Below are positions 50,863-59,827 of a stretch of 64,000 bases of DNA, piece after piece. The translations under genes were made by a program, and so were the position numbers. Below the pieces are notes generated by a model. It saw only the letters and a program-made list of their open reading frames with translations, had not been told where the DNA came from and made no database searches. The DNA is taken from NCBI RefSeq assembly GCF_009917525.1, contig NZ_QZDU01000010.1, positions 1 through 64,000 of the forward strand, given 5' to 3'. The stretch comes from Acutalibacter sp. 1XD8-36 (GTDB lineage: Bacteria > Bacillota > Clostridia > Oscillospirales > Acutalibacteraceae). Within the stretch, counting starts at the first letter, position 1. Each line of letters starts with the position of its first letter.

Positions 50863-52263
50863 ATGCAGCATACTGAGAAGACCATGGACATGATAACCGG
50901 CCTGTGCAAGACCCGGGGGTTTATCTTCCCCGGCAGCGATATTTACGGCGGCCTCGCCAACACCTGGGACTACGGCCCCCTCGGGGCAAGGCTTAAGAAC
51001 AACATTAAGGACACCTGGCGCAAGCGCTTTATCCAGGAGCGCCGCAGCTCCTTTGAGGTGGACGCGGACATCCTCATGCACCCCAGGGTCTGGGAGGCCA
51101 GCGGTCACGTGCAGAGCTTCTCCGACCCCCTTTTAGACTGCAAGGAGTGCAAAATGCGCCATAGGGCCGACAACCTTATTGACGATTTCAATCCCGAGGC
51201 CCACGCCGACGGCATGACCAAGGAGGAGATGTTCCAGTATATCAAGGACCACCACATCCCCTGCCCCAACTGCGGCAAGCACAACTTCACGGATATCAGG
51301 GAGTTCAACCTGATGTTCCAGACCTTCCGGGGCGTCACCAATGACAATAAGTCCGTCATATACCTGCGCCCCGAGAACGCCCAGGGGGAGTATGTGAACT
51401 TTTTGAACGTCCAGCGCACCATGCGGGCGAAGCTCCCCTTCTCCATCGGGCAGATAGGCAAGGCCTTCAGAAACGAGATAACCCCCGGCAACTTCACCTT
51501 CCGCACCATCGAGTTCGAGCAGATGGAGTTCCAGACCTTCTGCAAAAAGGGTGACGACGAGGAGCTTTATGCCTACTTCAAGGAGTACGGCAGGAAATAC
51601 TTTGAGGATTTGGGCCTCTCCCCGGAGCGCCTTCGCTTCCACGACCACGAGAAGCTGGCCCACTACGCCAAGGCCGCCTGCGATATAGAGTACCTGTTCC
51701 CCTTCGGCTGGGGTGAGATAAACGGCACCCATAACCGCACGGACTTTGACCTGACCCGCCACCAGGAGTACAGCGGCCAAAAGCTGGACTACCTGGACCC
51801 GGAGACAAACGAGAAGTTCATCCCCTATATTATAGAGAGCACCTACGGCCTGGACCGCACTGTGCTGGCTGTGCTCTCGGAGGCCTACGACGTGGAGGTC
51901 CTGGACGAGGCGAAGAACGACTCCAGGGTAGTGCTCCACCTGAAGCCCTGTATCGCCCCCTATAAGGCGGCGGTGCTGCCCCTTTCAAAGAAGCTCTCCC
52001 CCAAGGCCCTTGAGGTCTACAGCCAGCTCTCAAAGCACATAATGGCCGACTTTGACGAGACCGGCTCCATCGGCAAACGCTACCGCAGGCAGGACGAGAT
52101 AGGCACGCCCCTGTGCGTCACCGTCGACTTTGAGACCGTAGGCGACAGCGAGAAGCCCGCCGACAACTGCGTCACCGTAAGGGAGCGTGACACCATGGCC
52201 CAGGAGCGGGTGCCCATTGAGGGCCTGGAGAGGTATGTTAAGGAGAAAATAGGGGAGTTCTGA
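50863..52263 (+). CDS. glyQS: Glycyl-tRNA synthetase, dimeric class II
   Basis: 466 residues charging tRNA-Gly. Class II motifs are present: GFIFPGSDIYGGLANTWDYGPLG, FRGVTNDNKSVIYLRPENAQGEYVNF and the motif 3 region IIESTYGLDRTVLAVL; the anticodon-binding domain (about 365-466) has LHLKPCIAPYKAAVLPL. Cys pairs CKECKMR and CPNCGKHNF suggest a zinc site in the insertion. This is the single-chain type, not GlyQ plus GlyS. The start is ATG 50863 with GAAAGGA upstream. It sits behind an unusual triple-hairpin leader. Confidence 0.96.
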   Translation: MQHTEKTMDMITGLCKTRGFIFPGSDIYGGLANTWDYGPLGARLKNNIKDTWRKRFIQERRSSFEVDADILMHPRVWEASGHVQSFSDPLLDCKECKMRHRADNLIDDFNPEAHADGMTKEEMFQYIKDHHIPCPNCGKHNFTDIREFNLMFQTFRGVTNDNKSVIYLRPENAQGEYVNFLNVQRTMRAKLPFSIGQIGKAFRNEITPGNFTFRTIEFEQMEFQTFCKKGDDEELYAYFKEYGRKYFEDLGLSPERLRFHDHEKLAHYAKAACDIEYLFPFGWGEINGTHNRTDFDLTRHQEYSGQKLDYLDPETNEKFIPYIIESTYGLDRTVLAVLSEAYDVEVLDEAKNDSRVVLHLKPCIAPYKAAVLPLSKKLSPKALEVYSQLSKHIMADFDETGSIGKRYRRQDEIGTPLCVTVDFETVGDSEKPADNCVTVRERDTMAQERVPIEGLERYVKEKIGEF

Positions 52264-52369
52264 AATATTCCCACAAAAGCTGTAACCGCCGCCTTATTTT
52301 AGCCGACTATATGTATAGAGACAGTCTATACTATTCTATACTATAAATTATCAGAGAGGTGTGAAGGTT

Positions 52370-52972
52370 ATGTTGAGGAAAAGCCTGATGGCGGTACTGC
52401 TCCTTGCAGTGACAGCGCTGGCGGCCTGCGGCGGGCCTAAGCCCGCCCAGGGCCTGCTCACAGAGGACGAGATAGGAAAGCTTGAGAGCCTGTACCTTTC
52501 GGACAGGGATACCGCCCTTAAAGGGCTGGGCTTTTCTGAGAAAGACCTGGATACGGAAGGGGACGGCTATGAGTTCTTAACCAGCGCCGGTGCCTATCCC
52601 CTGAAAAGCTCCCGGAGCATAGACGGCACGGACTTCAGGCAGATACTGCTGACCTCTGTGGGCAGCCCCGAGGGGCTGTATGGTATGTATTTCCAGGCAT
52701 CGTTTGACACCCAGGAGGAGGCCGGGGCCGCCCGGGAAGCCCTTATAAGCGCGGTTTCTGAGCTGTACGGCGAGCCCGCCTACCCCGATACCCAGCGCTG
52801 GAAGGCGGGAGAGGTGACCGAGCTCGCCCTGCACCAGATAACCGGCCCCGGGGACAATGAGGGCCCTTATACCCTGAGGCTCGAATACAGCGTACCCGCC
52901 GTTGTGGACGGCAGGCGGCTCTCCGGCGAAGAGATAGCGGAGATGGTTAGGAGCGTTCAGGAAAAGCAATAG
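52370..52972 (+). CDS. Lipoprotein, unknown function
   Basis: 200 residues. The signal peptide LRKSLMAVLLLAVTALAACGG ends in the lipobox LAAC, so it is lipid-anchored outside. The mature part is a small alpha/beta protein with KDLDTEGDGYEFLTSAGAYPL and LRLEYSVPAVVDGRRLSGEEIAEMV. I know no family for it. The start is ATG 52370 (GAGAGGTG upstream) rather than GTG 52361. It is 19 bp before the membrane protein with YTEEF repeats and probably co-transcribed, which hints at a shared envelope task. Confidence 0.75.
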   Translation: MLRKSLMAVLLLAVTALAACGGPKPAQGLLTEDEIGKLESLYLSDRDTALKGLGFSEKDLDTEGDGYEFLTSAGAYPLKSSRSIDGTDFRQILLTSVGSPEGLYGMYFQASFDTQEEAGAAREALISAVSELYGEPAYPDTQRWKAGEVTELALHQITGPGDNEGPYTLRLEYSVPAVVDGRRLSGEEIAEMVRSVQEKQ

Positions 52973-52991
52973 ACAGAAAAATGGAGGCAAT

Positions 52992-54272
52992 ATGAAAAAA
53001 ACACGGTTGATAACAGCAATTCTCATGGCCCTGATGGTGCTGCTTCTTGTGGTCCCGGCCCTTGCCAACGAGGGGGAGGGGACCATGGACGTGTCCCCCG
53101 GGGGGGACGAGGAGCAGCCTCCTGTGGTGGAGCCCACTGACCCGCCTGTGGTGGACCCTACGGAGCCGCCTGTAGTTGACCCCACGGAGCCCCCCGCCCC
53201 TACGGACACGCCCACCGACGAGCCCGGCCCTACCGATACCCCTACAGATGGCCCCGGCCCCACCGAGGAGCCCACTGACGGGCCTACGGAAGAGCCCACC
53301 TCTGAGCCCACGGAGGAACCTACCCCCGCGCCGCCCATAGACAACGGCGGAAATACCGGCGGCGGTGACGACAGCCCGGGCTCCGCCACGCGGCCCCCTG
53401 TAAACCTGGGCGGCGGCATACGACAGCCCAACAACAGCTCCCGCAGGCCGGTAAGCGGCTCGCAGGGCGGCTCCTCCGGCTCAGTCTCCGGCAGCTCCGG
53501 CTCTCAGGAGCCCATAGAGGACGGCCCCCAGTACGTGACCTTTGCCCGGGTCACCCAAAAGAGCAACTCCATGTCCAGGGCCCTGTTCTACGGCGGCGCG
53601 GCCTGTATAGGCGCGGGGGTACTGGGCCTTGGGGTGCTGGCGGTGCTAATCATCCGGGGCCGGCGGGCGGACGGCCGGGAGGAGATATTTGCCGAGATAG
53701 AGCAGTCGGCCCAGGCCATGCGCCAGCCGGTGCGCAGGCCCGCCCCCCAGCAGGCCGCCTATGAGGACGACCCCTACGCCCAGTACGACCGCGGGCAGGA
53801 TTATGAATATGAGCAGGAGGACTACAGCCAGCCGGGCCAGGGCTATGCCCGGGGCTACGACGCGCCCGCCCCCTCCCTCCACCGCCCCGAGCCCGAGGAT
53901 TTGGCTGTGCCCATAAACGGCAGCATGTACACCGAGGAGTTCGAGCTGCCCCCTGAGGAGGCAGGCTACCAGCCGGGGCCCGCGGCCCCGGCAGAGGCCT
54001 CTGTGTATACCGAGGAGTTTGAGCCCATAAGGCAGGCTCCCGCCCCCGGCGGCCCTGTCATGCCCGCGGCGGCCTCCATGTACACCGAGGAGTTCACCCT
54101 CCCCGAGGAGATGTCTGCGCCTCCCCGCCCCCAGCCCCGGCCCGCTCCGCAGCCTCAGCCCAAACCCAAGCCCCTCTCAAGGGGCCCGCAGCCGGCGTCG
54201 AAAATACCCCCAAGCCAGATGGACACCACGGAGCTCCTTCGGGAGATACTCCACGGAGACGATAAACAGTAA
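52992..54272 (+). CDS. Single-pass membrane protein with Pro/Thr repeats and YTEEF tail
   Basis: 426 residues: a signal peptide (1-25), an outside region of about 80 residues of PTEPP/PTDGP repeats (45-115), a Gly/Ser-rich linker, one membrane helix (about 198-222, then RGRR), and a 200-residue cytoplasmic tail rich in Pro, Gln, Tyr and acid. The tail carries three copies of YTEEF (313-317, 339-343, 364-368), each preceded by a small residue pair and followed by acid/Pro, and ends DTTELLREILHGDDKQ. No enzyme domain is visible. It may recruit cytoplasmic partners to a wall-spanning anchor. Unknown family. Confidence 0.8.
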   Translation: MKKTRLITAILMALMVLLLVVPALANEGEGTMDVSPGGDEEQPPVVEPTDPPVVDPTEPPVVDPTEPPAPTDTPTDEPGPTDTPTDGPGPTEEPTDGPTEEPTSEPTEEPTPAPPIDNGGNTGGGDDSPGSATRPPVNLGGGIRQPNNSSRRPVSGSQGGSSGSVSGSSGSQEPIEDGPQYVTFARVTQKSNSMSRALFYGGAACIGAGVLGLGVLAVLIIRGRRADGREEIFAEIEQSAQAMRQPVRRPAPQQAAYEDDPYAQYDRGQDYEYEQEDYSQPGQGYARGYDAPAPSLHRPEPEDLAVPINGSMYTEEFELPPEEAGYQPGPAAPAEASVYTEEFEPIRQAPAPGGPVMPAAASMYTEEFTLPEEMSAPPRPQPRPAPQPQPKPKPLSRGPQPASKIPPSQMDTTELLREILHGDDKQ

Positions 54273-54285
54273 TAAAACAAGCAAC

Positions 54286-54316
54286 AAGCGGACAGAGCCC
54301 TCTACTCTGTCCGCTT
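54286..54316. terminator. Terminator after the YTEEF protein gene
   Basis: Perfect 12-bp stem AAGCGGACAGAG/CTCTGTCCGCTT, loop CCCTCTA, then ATTTATT. It probably also serves the convergent folK. Confidence 0.85.
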
Positions 54317-54350
54317 ATTTATTGCCGGTATATTATTATACGTGGAAAGG

Positions 54351-54827
54351 CTATTTATACAGCCGCACCCCGCTCTTGTCCACCGCCTCATATGCCCCGG
54401 CAAAGTCCAGCCCAAGAGCATTGCGCCCGGGGAAGATATCGGACATGGGCACCATCACAAAGGCCCGCTCCAGTATCCCCGGGTGAGGCAGGGTCAGCTC
54501 CTCTGTGCAGCTCTCTGCCCCCTCGCAGACCAGCAGGTCTATGTCCATCGTCCTTGCCCCGTGGTACTCCCCGCGCACCCGGCCCAGCCCGGCCTCAAGC
54601 TCCAGGCAGCTATGCAGGAGCTCTATGGGGGTGAGCCCGGTCTCTATGAGCACGCAGCAGTTGAGGTAGTCCCCCTGCTCCGAGAGCACGTCAAAGGGGG
54701 CGGTCTCATATATGTTTGAGATAGCCAGCAGCCTTGTCCCCGGCAGCTTCTCAAGGCCTGAGAAGGCCCCCGCCAGGTTTTCCTCCCGGTCCCCGAGGTT
54801 TGTGCCTATGCCCAAGAGCGCCCTCAT
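54351..54827 (-). CDS. folK: HPPK, folate biosynthesis
   Basis: 158-residue 6-hydroxymethyl-dihydropterin pyrophosphokinase. The signatures are LGIGTNLGDREENL at the N-terminus, IYETAPFD, FLNCCVLIET-type YLNCCVLIETGL, and the diagnostic ARTMDIDLLVCEG followed by LTLPHPGILERAFVMVPM. It transfers pyrophosphate from ATP to the pterin that FolP then condenses with p-aminobenzoate. Its start overlaps folB by 4 bases. It is the last gene of the folate run. Confidence 0.96.
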   Translation of the reverse strand: MRALLGIGTNLGDREENLAGAFSGLEKLPGTRLLAISNIYETAPFDVLSEQGDYLNCCVLIETGLTPIELLHSCLELEAGLGRVRGEYHGARTMDIDLLVCEGAESCTEELTLPHPGILERAFVMVPMSDIFPGRNALGLDFAGAYEAVDKSGVRLYK

Positions 54828-55207
54828 TGCCCTGTCCCCCCATTCTCCCGGCGGGAGAGCTCCACCTCCACAGCCACATAGTCGAAACTGGCGTTCATGG
54901 GGGCCTCCGGCTTCTTGAGCACCAGGCCAATCTTCTCGACCTTTGGGTGCTCCCTAAGCACCGCCTCACATACGGCCTGGGCGGCCCGCTCGATAAGGTC
55001 GTAGCTCTCAGCCGTGAACGCCCGGTGTATGGTCTTTCGCACCGCGGCATAGTTCACGGTATCCTCAAGGCGGTCCGTCTGCCTTGGCCTGCTAAGGTCC
55101 GCCCACATGGTCACGTCCATGAAAAAGTGCTGCCCGTCCTGCTTCTCCTCAGGGTTTACGCCGTGATAGGCGAATATCTCAAGGCCCCTGATGTATAGCT
55201 TATCCAT
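54824..55207 (-). CDS. folB: Dihydroneopterin aldolase
   Basis: 127 residues; IRGLEIFAYHGVNPEEKQDGQHFFMDVTMW is the FolB N-terminal signature (catalytic region, quoted residues from position 6), and DTVNYAAVRKTIH plus the final VKIRKP-type segment KIGLVLKKPEAP fit. It cleaves dihydroneopterin to the HPPK substrate. It sits between folP and folK, overlapping folK by 4 bases. It is a normal-length stand-alone enzyme forming an octamer in relatives. Confidence 0.95.
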   Translation of the reverse strand: MDKLYIRGLEIFAYHGVNPEEKQDGQHFFMDVTMWADLSRPRQTDRLEDTVNYAAVRKTIHRAFTAESYDLIERAAQAVCEAVLREHPKVEKIGLVLKKPEAPMNASFDYVAVEVELSRRENGGTGQ

Positions 55208-55222
55208 TCCTGTCCCCCTGTA

Positions 55223-56032
55223 CTAATTTATTACGCCCTTGAGCGCGTCGGTCATGCGCGCGGCCTGCACGGCCTCCCTCACATCGTGGGCCCGAAGCAA
55301 GTCCGCGCCGCCCAGAGCCGCGGCAGTATGGGCGGCTATGGTCGCCGCCAACCTCTCCTCAAAGGGCGGATTCCCGCAGGGCTCCCCTGTGACCCGCTTT
55401 CTGGAGGCCGCCATTAAATAGGCGCAGCCGGGTATCTTTGTCCTGCCCACATGGGCTATAAGCCGCAGGTTGTCCTCATAGGTCTTGCCAAAGCCTACCC
55501 CCGGGTCGAAGCAGATTTGCCCGGGGCCCACCCCGAACCTTTCTGCCCGCTCCAGCCTCTCCTCAAAGAAGGCCCGCACCTCCCCAAGGATATCCCCGGA
55601 CCCGGCGCCCCGGGGGTGCATTATAACACACCCGCAGCCCGAGCCCCACACGGCCCGGAGCATATCGTCCCCGAAGCCGGACACGTCGTTTATAATATGG
55701 GCCCCCGCTTCAAGGGCCCGCTGTGCCACCTGGGGATAGAAGGTGTCCACGGAGACGGCGGCCTTCGTGCCCTTCAGCACAGCCTTCAGCACCGGGCCTA
55801 TTCTCCCCCACTCCTCCGCGGCGTCCACGGCCTCATAGCCCGGGCGGGTGGACTGGCCCCCTATGTCTATTATCCCGGCCCCCTGGGCCTCCATCTCAAG
55901 GGCTCTCTCAAGGGCCCTCTCAGGGTCAAGATACCTGCCGCCGTCGGAGAAGGAGTCGGGGGTGACGTTCAGTATGCCCATCACATATGTCTTATCCAGC
56001 GGGAAAACCTTTCCCCTTGCAGTAAACTCCAT
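55223..56032 (-). CDS. folP: Dihydropteroate synthase
   Basis: 269-residue TIM-barrel enzyme joining the pterin to p-aminobenzoate; the sulfonamide target. Signatures are VMGILNVTPDSFSDGGRY, GAGIIDIGGQSTRPG, IINDVSGFGDD and PGVGFGKTYEDNL. The start is ATG 56032 with GGTAGGT upstream; the long frame to 56158 reads through folE and is not real at its N-terminus. Two bases separate it from the folE stop. Confidence 0.96.
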   Translation of the reverse strand: MEFTARGKVFPLDKTYVMGILNVTPDSFSDGGRYLDPERALERALEMEAQGAGIIDIGGQSTRPGYEAVDAAEEWGRIGPVLKAVLKGTKAAVSVDTFYPQVAQRALEAGAHIINDVSGFGDDMLRAVWGSGCGCVIMHPRGAGSGDILGEVRAFFEERLERAERFGVGPGQICFDPGVGFGKTYEDNLRLIAHVGRTKIPGCAYLMAASRKRVTGEPCGNPPFEERLAATIAAHTAAALGGADLLRAHDVREAVQAARMTDALKGVIN

Positions 56033-56034
56033 AC

Positions 56035-56598
56035 CTACCTGCCTCTCAGCAGGGCGGTGACCTCGGACCTGGTGCGGGCGTCGGACCTCATGCAGCCCCT
56101 CAGGGCAGAGGTCTCCGTCACCGTCCCGGCGGCCCTCGCCCCCCTCATGGTCATGCACAAATGCTCGGCCTGTATGAACACCGCCACCCCCTGGGGCTCA
56201 AGGTTTTCATAGAGGAAATCCGCTATCTGCCCGGTGAGCCGCTCCTGGACCTGGGGCCGCCTTGCAAAGCAGTCCACTATCCGGGCAAACTTCGAGAGGC
56301 CGATTATCCTGCCGTCCCTGGGGATATAGGCTATATGGGCCCGCCCGATAAATGGCAGCAAGTGGTGCTCGCATACGGAGTAAAGGGGGATATCCTTCAC
56401 AAACACCAGCTCGTCATGCTTGCCGGTCTCCTTAAAAATCTTCAGGTGCTCCCCGGGGTCCGAGCTGAGCCCCGAGAATATCTCCCCGTACATCCTCGCC
56501 ACCCGGTCCGGGGTCTCCTTCAGGCCCTCCCTGTCCGGGTCCTCCCCCACGGCCTCCAGTATGTCCCGCACCGCCCGGCGCAGCTTGTCCATATCCAT
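56035..56598 (-). CDS. folE: GTP cyclohydrolase I
   Basis: 187-residue zinc enzyme for the first step of folate synthesis. Motifs are [14 protein letters not shown], the zinc-site [18 protein letters not shown] (Cys and two His), [16 protein letters not shown] and the final [18 protein letters not shown]. It acts as a decamer in relatives. The start ATG 56598 has AAGGAG upstream. The gene begins the fol part of the operon, 20 bp after comF. Confidence 0.96.
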   Translation of the reverse strand: MDMDKLRRAVRDILEAVGEDPDREGLKETPDRVARMYGEIFSGLSSDPGEHLKIFKETGKHDELVFVKDIPLYSVCEHHLLPFIGRAHIAYIPRDGRIIGLSKFARIVDCFARRPQVQERLTGQIADFLYENLEPQGVAVFIQAEHLCMTMRGARAAGTVTETSALRGCMRSDARTRSEVTALLRGR

Positions 56599-56617
56599 AA
56601 TGGTCTCCTTCCAAAAG

Positions 56618-57286
56618 CTATTTCCTGAATTTGCTCTCCGCGGCGCACAGGCAGCACACCAGATTGGCCCCGGCCTTAAACAGGGCCGAGGCGCACTCCC
56701 TCAGGGTGGAGCCGCTGGTGACGATATCGTCCACCAGCAGGATATTCCTGCCCGCCGCCTCCTCTGAAGCCCTGTACGCCCCCGAAAGGTTCGTCAGCCT
56801 TTCCTCAAGCCCCAGGTCGTGCTGGGCCCTGGTCTTCTTCACCTTCTCCAGCAGCCTTCTGACCTCAATGCCCCTCTGCCGCCCTATCTGCCGGGCTAGC
56901 AGAAGGTTCTGGTCGTAGCCCCGCCGCCTGAACCCCTCGGGGCTCAGCGGGACATAGGTTAAAGTCCACTTAAGCTCCGGCAGGCCCTCAATAAGCCCTG
57001 CCATAAGCATGCCCATGCGCGGGCCTATTATTTTGCAGCCCCTGAATTTGTACTGCAGCATACTCTCCCTATAGCCGCCCTCATATTCCATCGGGGCCAG
57101 CACCGGCACCTCAAGGCCGCTGTCAAGCCTTATCAGCCGCCTCCTGGGCTCCTCAGGCAGCTTTTCCGCGCACTCCCTGCAGAACAGCCTGTCGGGGGGC
57201 ACCCGCTCCCAGCAGCAAAGGCATTTCGCCGGGAATAAAAGGGACACCGCCCAGTCCAAGCCCCTGGCCGGGTACCAGTTCTCCAC
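56618..57286 (-). CDS. comF: ComF-type phosphoribosyltransferase-like protein
   Basis: 222 residues. The N-terminal Cys pairs ([19 protein letters not shown]) form the ComF zinc finger, and the C-terminal phosphoribosyl-binding site is [37 protein letters not shown] is the other family block. ComF takes part in DNA uptake in competent bacteria, though many clostridial homologs have no proven role. Its start lies 0-1 bp from the galT stop. Confidence 0.92.
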   Translation of the reverse strand: MENWYPARGLDWAVSLLFPAKCLCCWERVPPDRLFCRECAEKLPEEPRRRLIRLDSGLEVPVLAPMEYEGGYRESMLQYKFRGCKIIGPRMGMLMAGLIEGLPELKWTLTYVPLSPEGFRRRGYDQNLLLARQIGRQRGIEVRRLLEKVKKTRAQHDLGLEERLTNLSGAYRASEEAAGRNILLVDDIVTSGSTLRECASALFKAGANLVCCLCAAESKFRK

Positions 57287-58798
57287 CTATTTCACGCTGC
57301 CGCAGAACCGGCGGAAGGCCTCCCGGCCCCTGCCGTCGTCCTTAAACACCCCGGCGTTGCCGAGTATCTTCCCGAACTTCTCCCCAATGCTGTCCTGTAT
57401 GGCCCGCTCTAGCTGCCCGGCAGGTATATCCTTTGCCTTTAGCTCCTCGTACCAGGCCATATGCTTCTCCATCTCCGGCCCCGACATGATTTCAGCGGCC
57501 CTGCCTTCGTCAGACAGAGCCTCCCTCAGAAGCCCGGTCTCTGTGAGCAGGCGGGGGGGCAGTATGGCAAGGCCCATCACCTCGATAAGGCCGATGTTTT
57601 CCTTTTTGATGTTGTGGTATTCGGCGTGGGGATGGAACAGTCCCAGGGGGTGCTCCTCAGTGGTGCGGTTGTTGCGCAGCACCAGGTCCAGCTCGAAGTT
57701 CTCCCCCCTGCGCCTTGCAATGGGGGTGATGGTGTTGTGGGGGGCGTCGGTCTCAGAAAGGACGTCAACGCTTTCGTCACTGTAGCCCCGCCAGGCCGTA
57801 AGTATCCTGTCCGCCAGCTCCACCATGGCCTCCCTGTCGGTGCCGCTCAGACGGATGACGGACATGGGCCAGTGCAAAATGCCGGCCTCTATGCCCTCAA
57901 AGCCCCTGAAGCTGACCTTCTCCCGCACGCCTGCCCTGGCCATGGGCAGCTCCTCCGCGCCCCCCTGGAAGTGGTCGTGGGAGAGTATTGAGCCGCCCAC
58001 AATGGGCAGGTCCGCGTTTGAGCCCACAAAATAGTGGGGCAGTATGGTCTCAAACTCCAGCAGCCGCCTGAAGGAAGCCCTGCTCACCTTCATGGGCCTG
58101 TGCTCCGCGCTGAGCACAATACAGTGCTCATTATAGTACACATAGGGGGAATACTGCAAATACCACTGCTCGCCGTCCAGCTCCAGCGGCACAAGCCTAT
58201 GGTTGCCCCTGGCGGCCTGGTTCGCGCTGCCAAGATACCCCTCGTTCTCCCTGCACAGGGCGCAGGCCGGGTAGCCGGACTTGGGGGCGTTCCTGGCTGC
58301 GGCGATGGCCTTGGGGTCCTTCTCGGGCTTGGAGAGGTTGATGGTGATGGTCAAATCGCCGTAGGGCGTGGGGGCCGTCCACTTGCGGTCCTTCTCGATA
58401 CGGTCCACGCGGATGTAGTTCGTGCTCCTGCTTAGGGCGTAGTAGTAGTCGGTGGCCTCCCTGGGGGAGCTCTCATAGCGCCTGTTAAACTCCCTCACCA
58501 CCTCCGAGGGCCTGGGGGTAAGGCAGGCCATGAGCTCAGTGTCAAACTGGTCCTGGGCGTCCTTATTGTCCTCCTCCAGAAGCCCCTTTTCCCGGGCAAA
58601 TGCGCAGAGCTCCTCCAGCACCCCAGCCGGGGTATGCAGGCTCTCCTCCACCTGTACGGGGGCAAAATTGGACTCGCCCAAAAGGGCCAGTATGCGGTTT
58701 GCGGCGTAGGCCGTGTCCAGCGGGCTTATGAGCTCCCGCTCCAGGCCGTAGGCTATCAGGCGGGATATGGCAAGGTTCAGGTCAACGGAAGTTTTCAT
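57287..58798 (-). CDS. galT: Hexose-1-phosphate uridylyltransferase, Firmicutes type
   Basis: 503-residue Leloir enzyme exchanging UMP between UDP-glucose and galactose-1-phosphate. It is the long Gram-positive class: YYALSRSTNYIRVDRI, YPACALCRENEGYLGSANQAARGN, SHDHFQGGAEELPMARA and the C-terminal VLRNNRTTEEHPLGLFHPH. These fit the class II GalT pattern. No galK or galE is close. Its promoter (58861-58832) drives a run continuing through comF and the four fol genes. Confidence 0.95.
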   Translation of the reverse strand: MKTSVDLNLAISRLIAYGLERELISPLDTAYAANRILALLGESNFAPVQVEESLHTPAGVLEELCAFAREKGLLEEDNKDAQDQFDTELMACLTPRPSEVVREFNRRYESSPREATDYYYALSRSTNYIRVDRIEKDRKWTAPTPYGDLTITINLSKPEKDPKAIAAARNAPKSGYPACALCRENEGYLGSANQAARGNHRLVPLELDGEQWYLQYSPYVYYNEHCIVLSAEHRPMKVSRASFRRLLEFETILPHYFVGSNADLPIVGGSILSHDHFQGGAEELPMARAGVREKVSFRGFEGIEAGILHWPMSVIRLSGTDREAMVELADRILTAWRGYSDESVDVLSETDAPHNTITPIARRRGENFELDLVLRNNRTTEEHPLGLFHPHAEYHNIKKENIGLIEVMGLAILPPRLLTETGLLREALSDEGRAAEIMSGPEMEKHMAWYEELKAKDIPAGQLERAIQDSIGEKFGKILGNAGVFKDDGRGREAFRRFCGSVK

Positions 58799-58831
58799 TG
58801 GGCAGCATCCTTTCTGGGGTCATATACGCTT

Positions 58832-58861
58832 ATTGTACACCTCATAAGGGGGGCAGGTCAA
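58832..58861 (-). promoter_or_regulatory. Promoter of the galT-comF-fol operon
   Basis: Minus strand TTGACC (58861-58856) and TACAAT (58837-58832), spacer 18 bp, 34 bp before the galT start. Confidence 0.7.
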
Positions 58862-58911
58862 TATCTTACGGGAAATTTGGTCTTCGTGCCATATGCAGAA
58901 AATGTTGCTTT

Positions 58912-59784
58912 TCAACGTGCCAAGTTTGAGTACCAAGCCGGTACGGGATTCTTCATATTGTCATACCAGCCCAGTATATCCTCCGCCTGATTTATCATTA
59001 TTTTAACCTGTTCATCCCCAAAGGGAATTGCCCAGGGCACGGAGGACAGGGTATTGCTGCTTATATAAAGCGCGAGCAGTTTCCAAAACTCCATGGGTAC
59101 GGCATTATTAAAGTATCCGTCTACCATTCCCGCCGCAAATAAAGGGGCGGCCTGGGCGCACCATACAATGCGGTTAAACTCCTCCCACGGGTCCCCAAAG
59201 TCATTTCTGTCAAAGTCAATGATGTAGAGCTTCTTGTCCCTGCCTATCATCATATTGCCCACATGGTAATCCCCGTGCTGATAGGTCCGGGGGCGGCCGC
59301 TAAGCAGGCGCCTGTGGGCGTTAATATAGTCAATAAAGGCCTGTCCGTTTTCATACTTTATGGGACATTCCTCATACATCCTGATTTTGCGGTCTGCTTT
59401 ACGGTTAAAATAGCTTTCCCAGTCCTCTATCCCCTCGGGAGCGGGAATTTTATGAATTTCCTTTAATATCCGTCCTGCCTCAAGGCCATAGGAATACTGG
59501 GCCTCCCCTGTGAGCTTATGCAGATTTTCCTCTGCGTCAACACCGTCTATCCAGGTCTGAATAAGGTAAACTCCCTCGTCGGACCTGCCAAATTCCAGGG
59601 GCCTGCACATTGGCACGCCAAGAGCCGCCACCCGGCATATAAGCTCATATTCACTCTTTTTCCGCTCATATTGCTCAGCCGGAGAAACTCGGAGCAAAAA
59701 TTTCTCCCCTTTTGTATCAGTAACACAGTATTTTTTATCACCGGACCAGCCTTTATCAACTGGCTCTTTTGAGACGAATTTCAT
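58912..59784 (-). CDS. Aminoglycoside phosphotransferase-family kinase
   Basis: 290 residues with a protein-kinase-like fold. The catalytic loop is YQHGDYHVGNMM (HxDxxxxN) and the metal site IDFDRNDFGDPWEEF; FLLRVSP near the N-terminus holds the ATP-site Lys/Arg strand. Members phosphorylate aminoglycosides, macrolides, choline or other small alcohols. Nothing here points to resistance in particular. The start is ATG 59784 with AAGGAGGG upstream; the frame beyond to 59937 is out of rlmD sequence. It lies 43 bp after rlmD in the same direction. Confidence 0.9.
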   Translation of the reverse strand: MKFVSKEPVDKGWSGDKKYCVTDTKGEKFLLRVSPAEQYERKKSEYELICRVAALGVPMCRPLEFGRSDEGVYLIQTWIDGVDAEENLHKLTGEAQYSYGLEAGRILKEIHKIPAPEGIEDWESYFNRKADRKIRMYEECPIKYENGQAFIDYINAHRRLLSGRPRTYQHGDYHVGNMMIGRDKKLYIIDFDRNDFGDPWEEFNRIVWCAQAAPLFAAGMVDGYFNNAVPMEFWKLLALYISSNTLSSVPWAIPFGDEQVKIMINQAEDILGWYDNMKNPVPAWYSNLAR

Positions 59785-59827
59785 TTCAGATATTTCCCTC
59801 CTTCTTTCTGGCGACTGTGTTTTTTTC

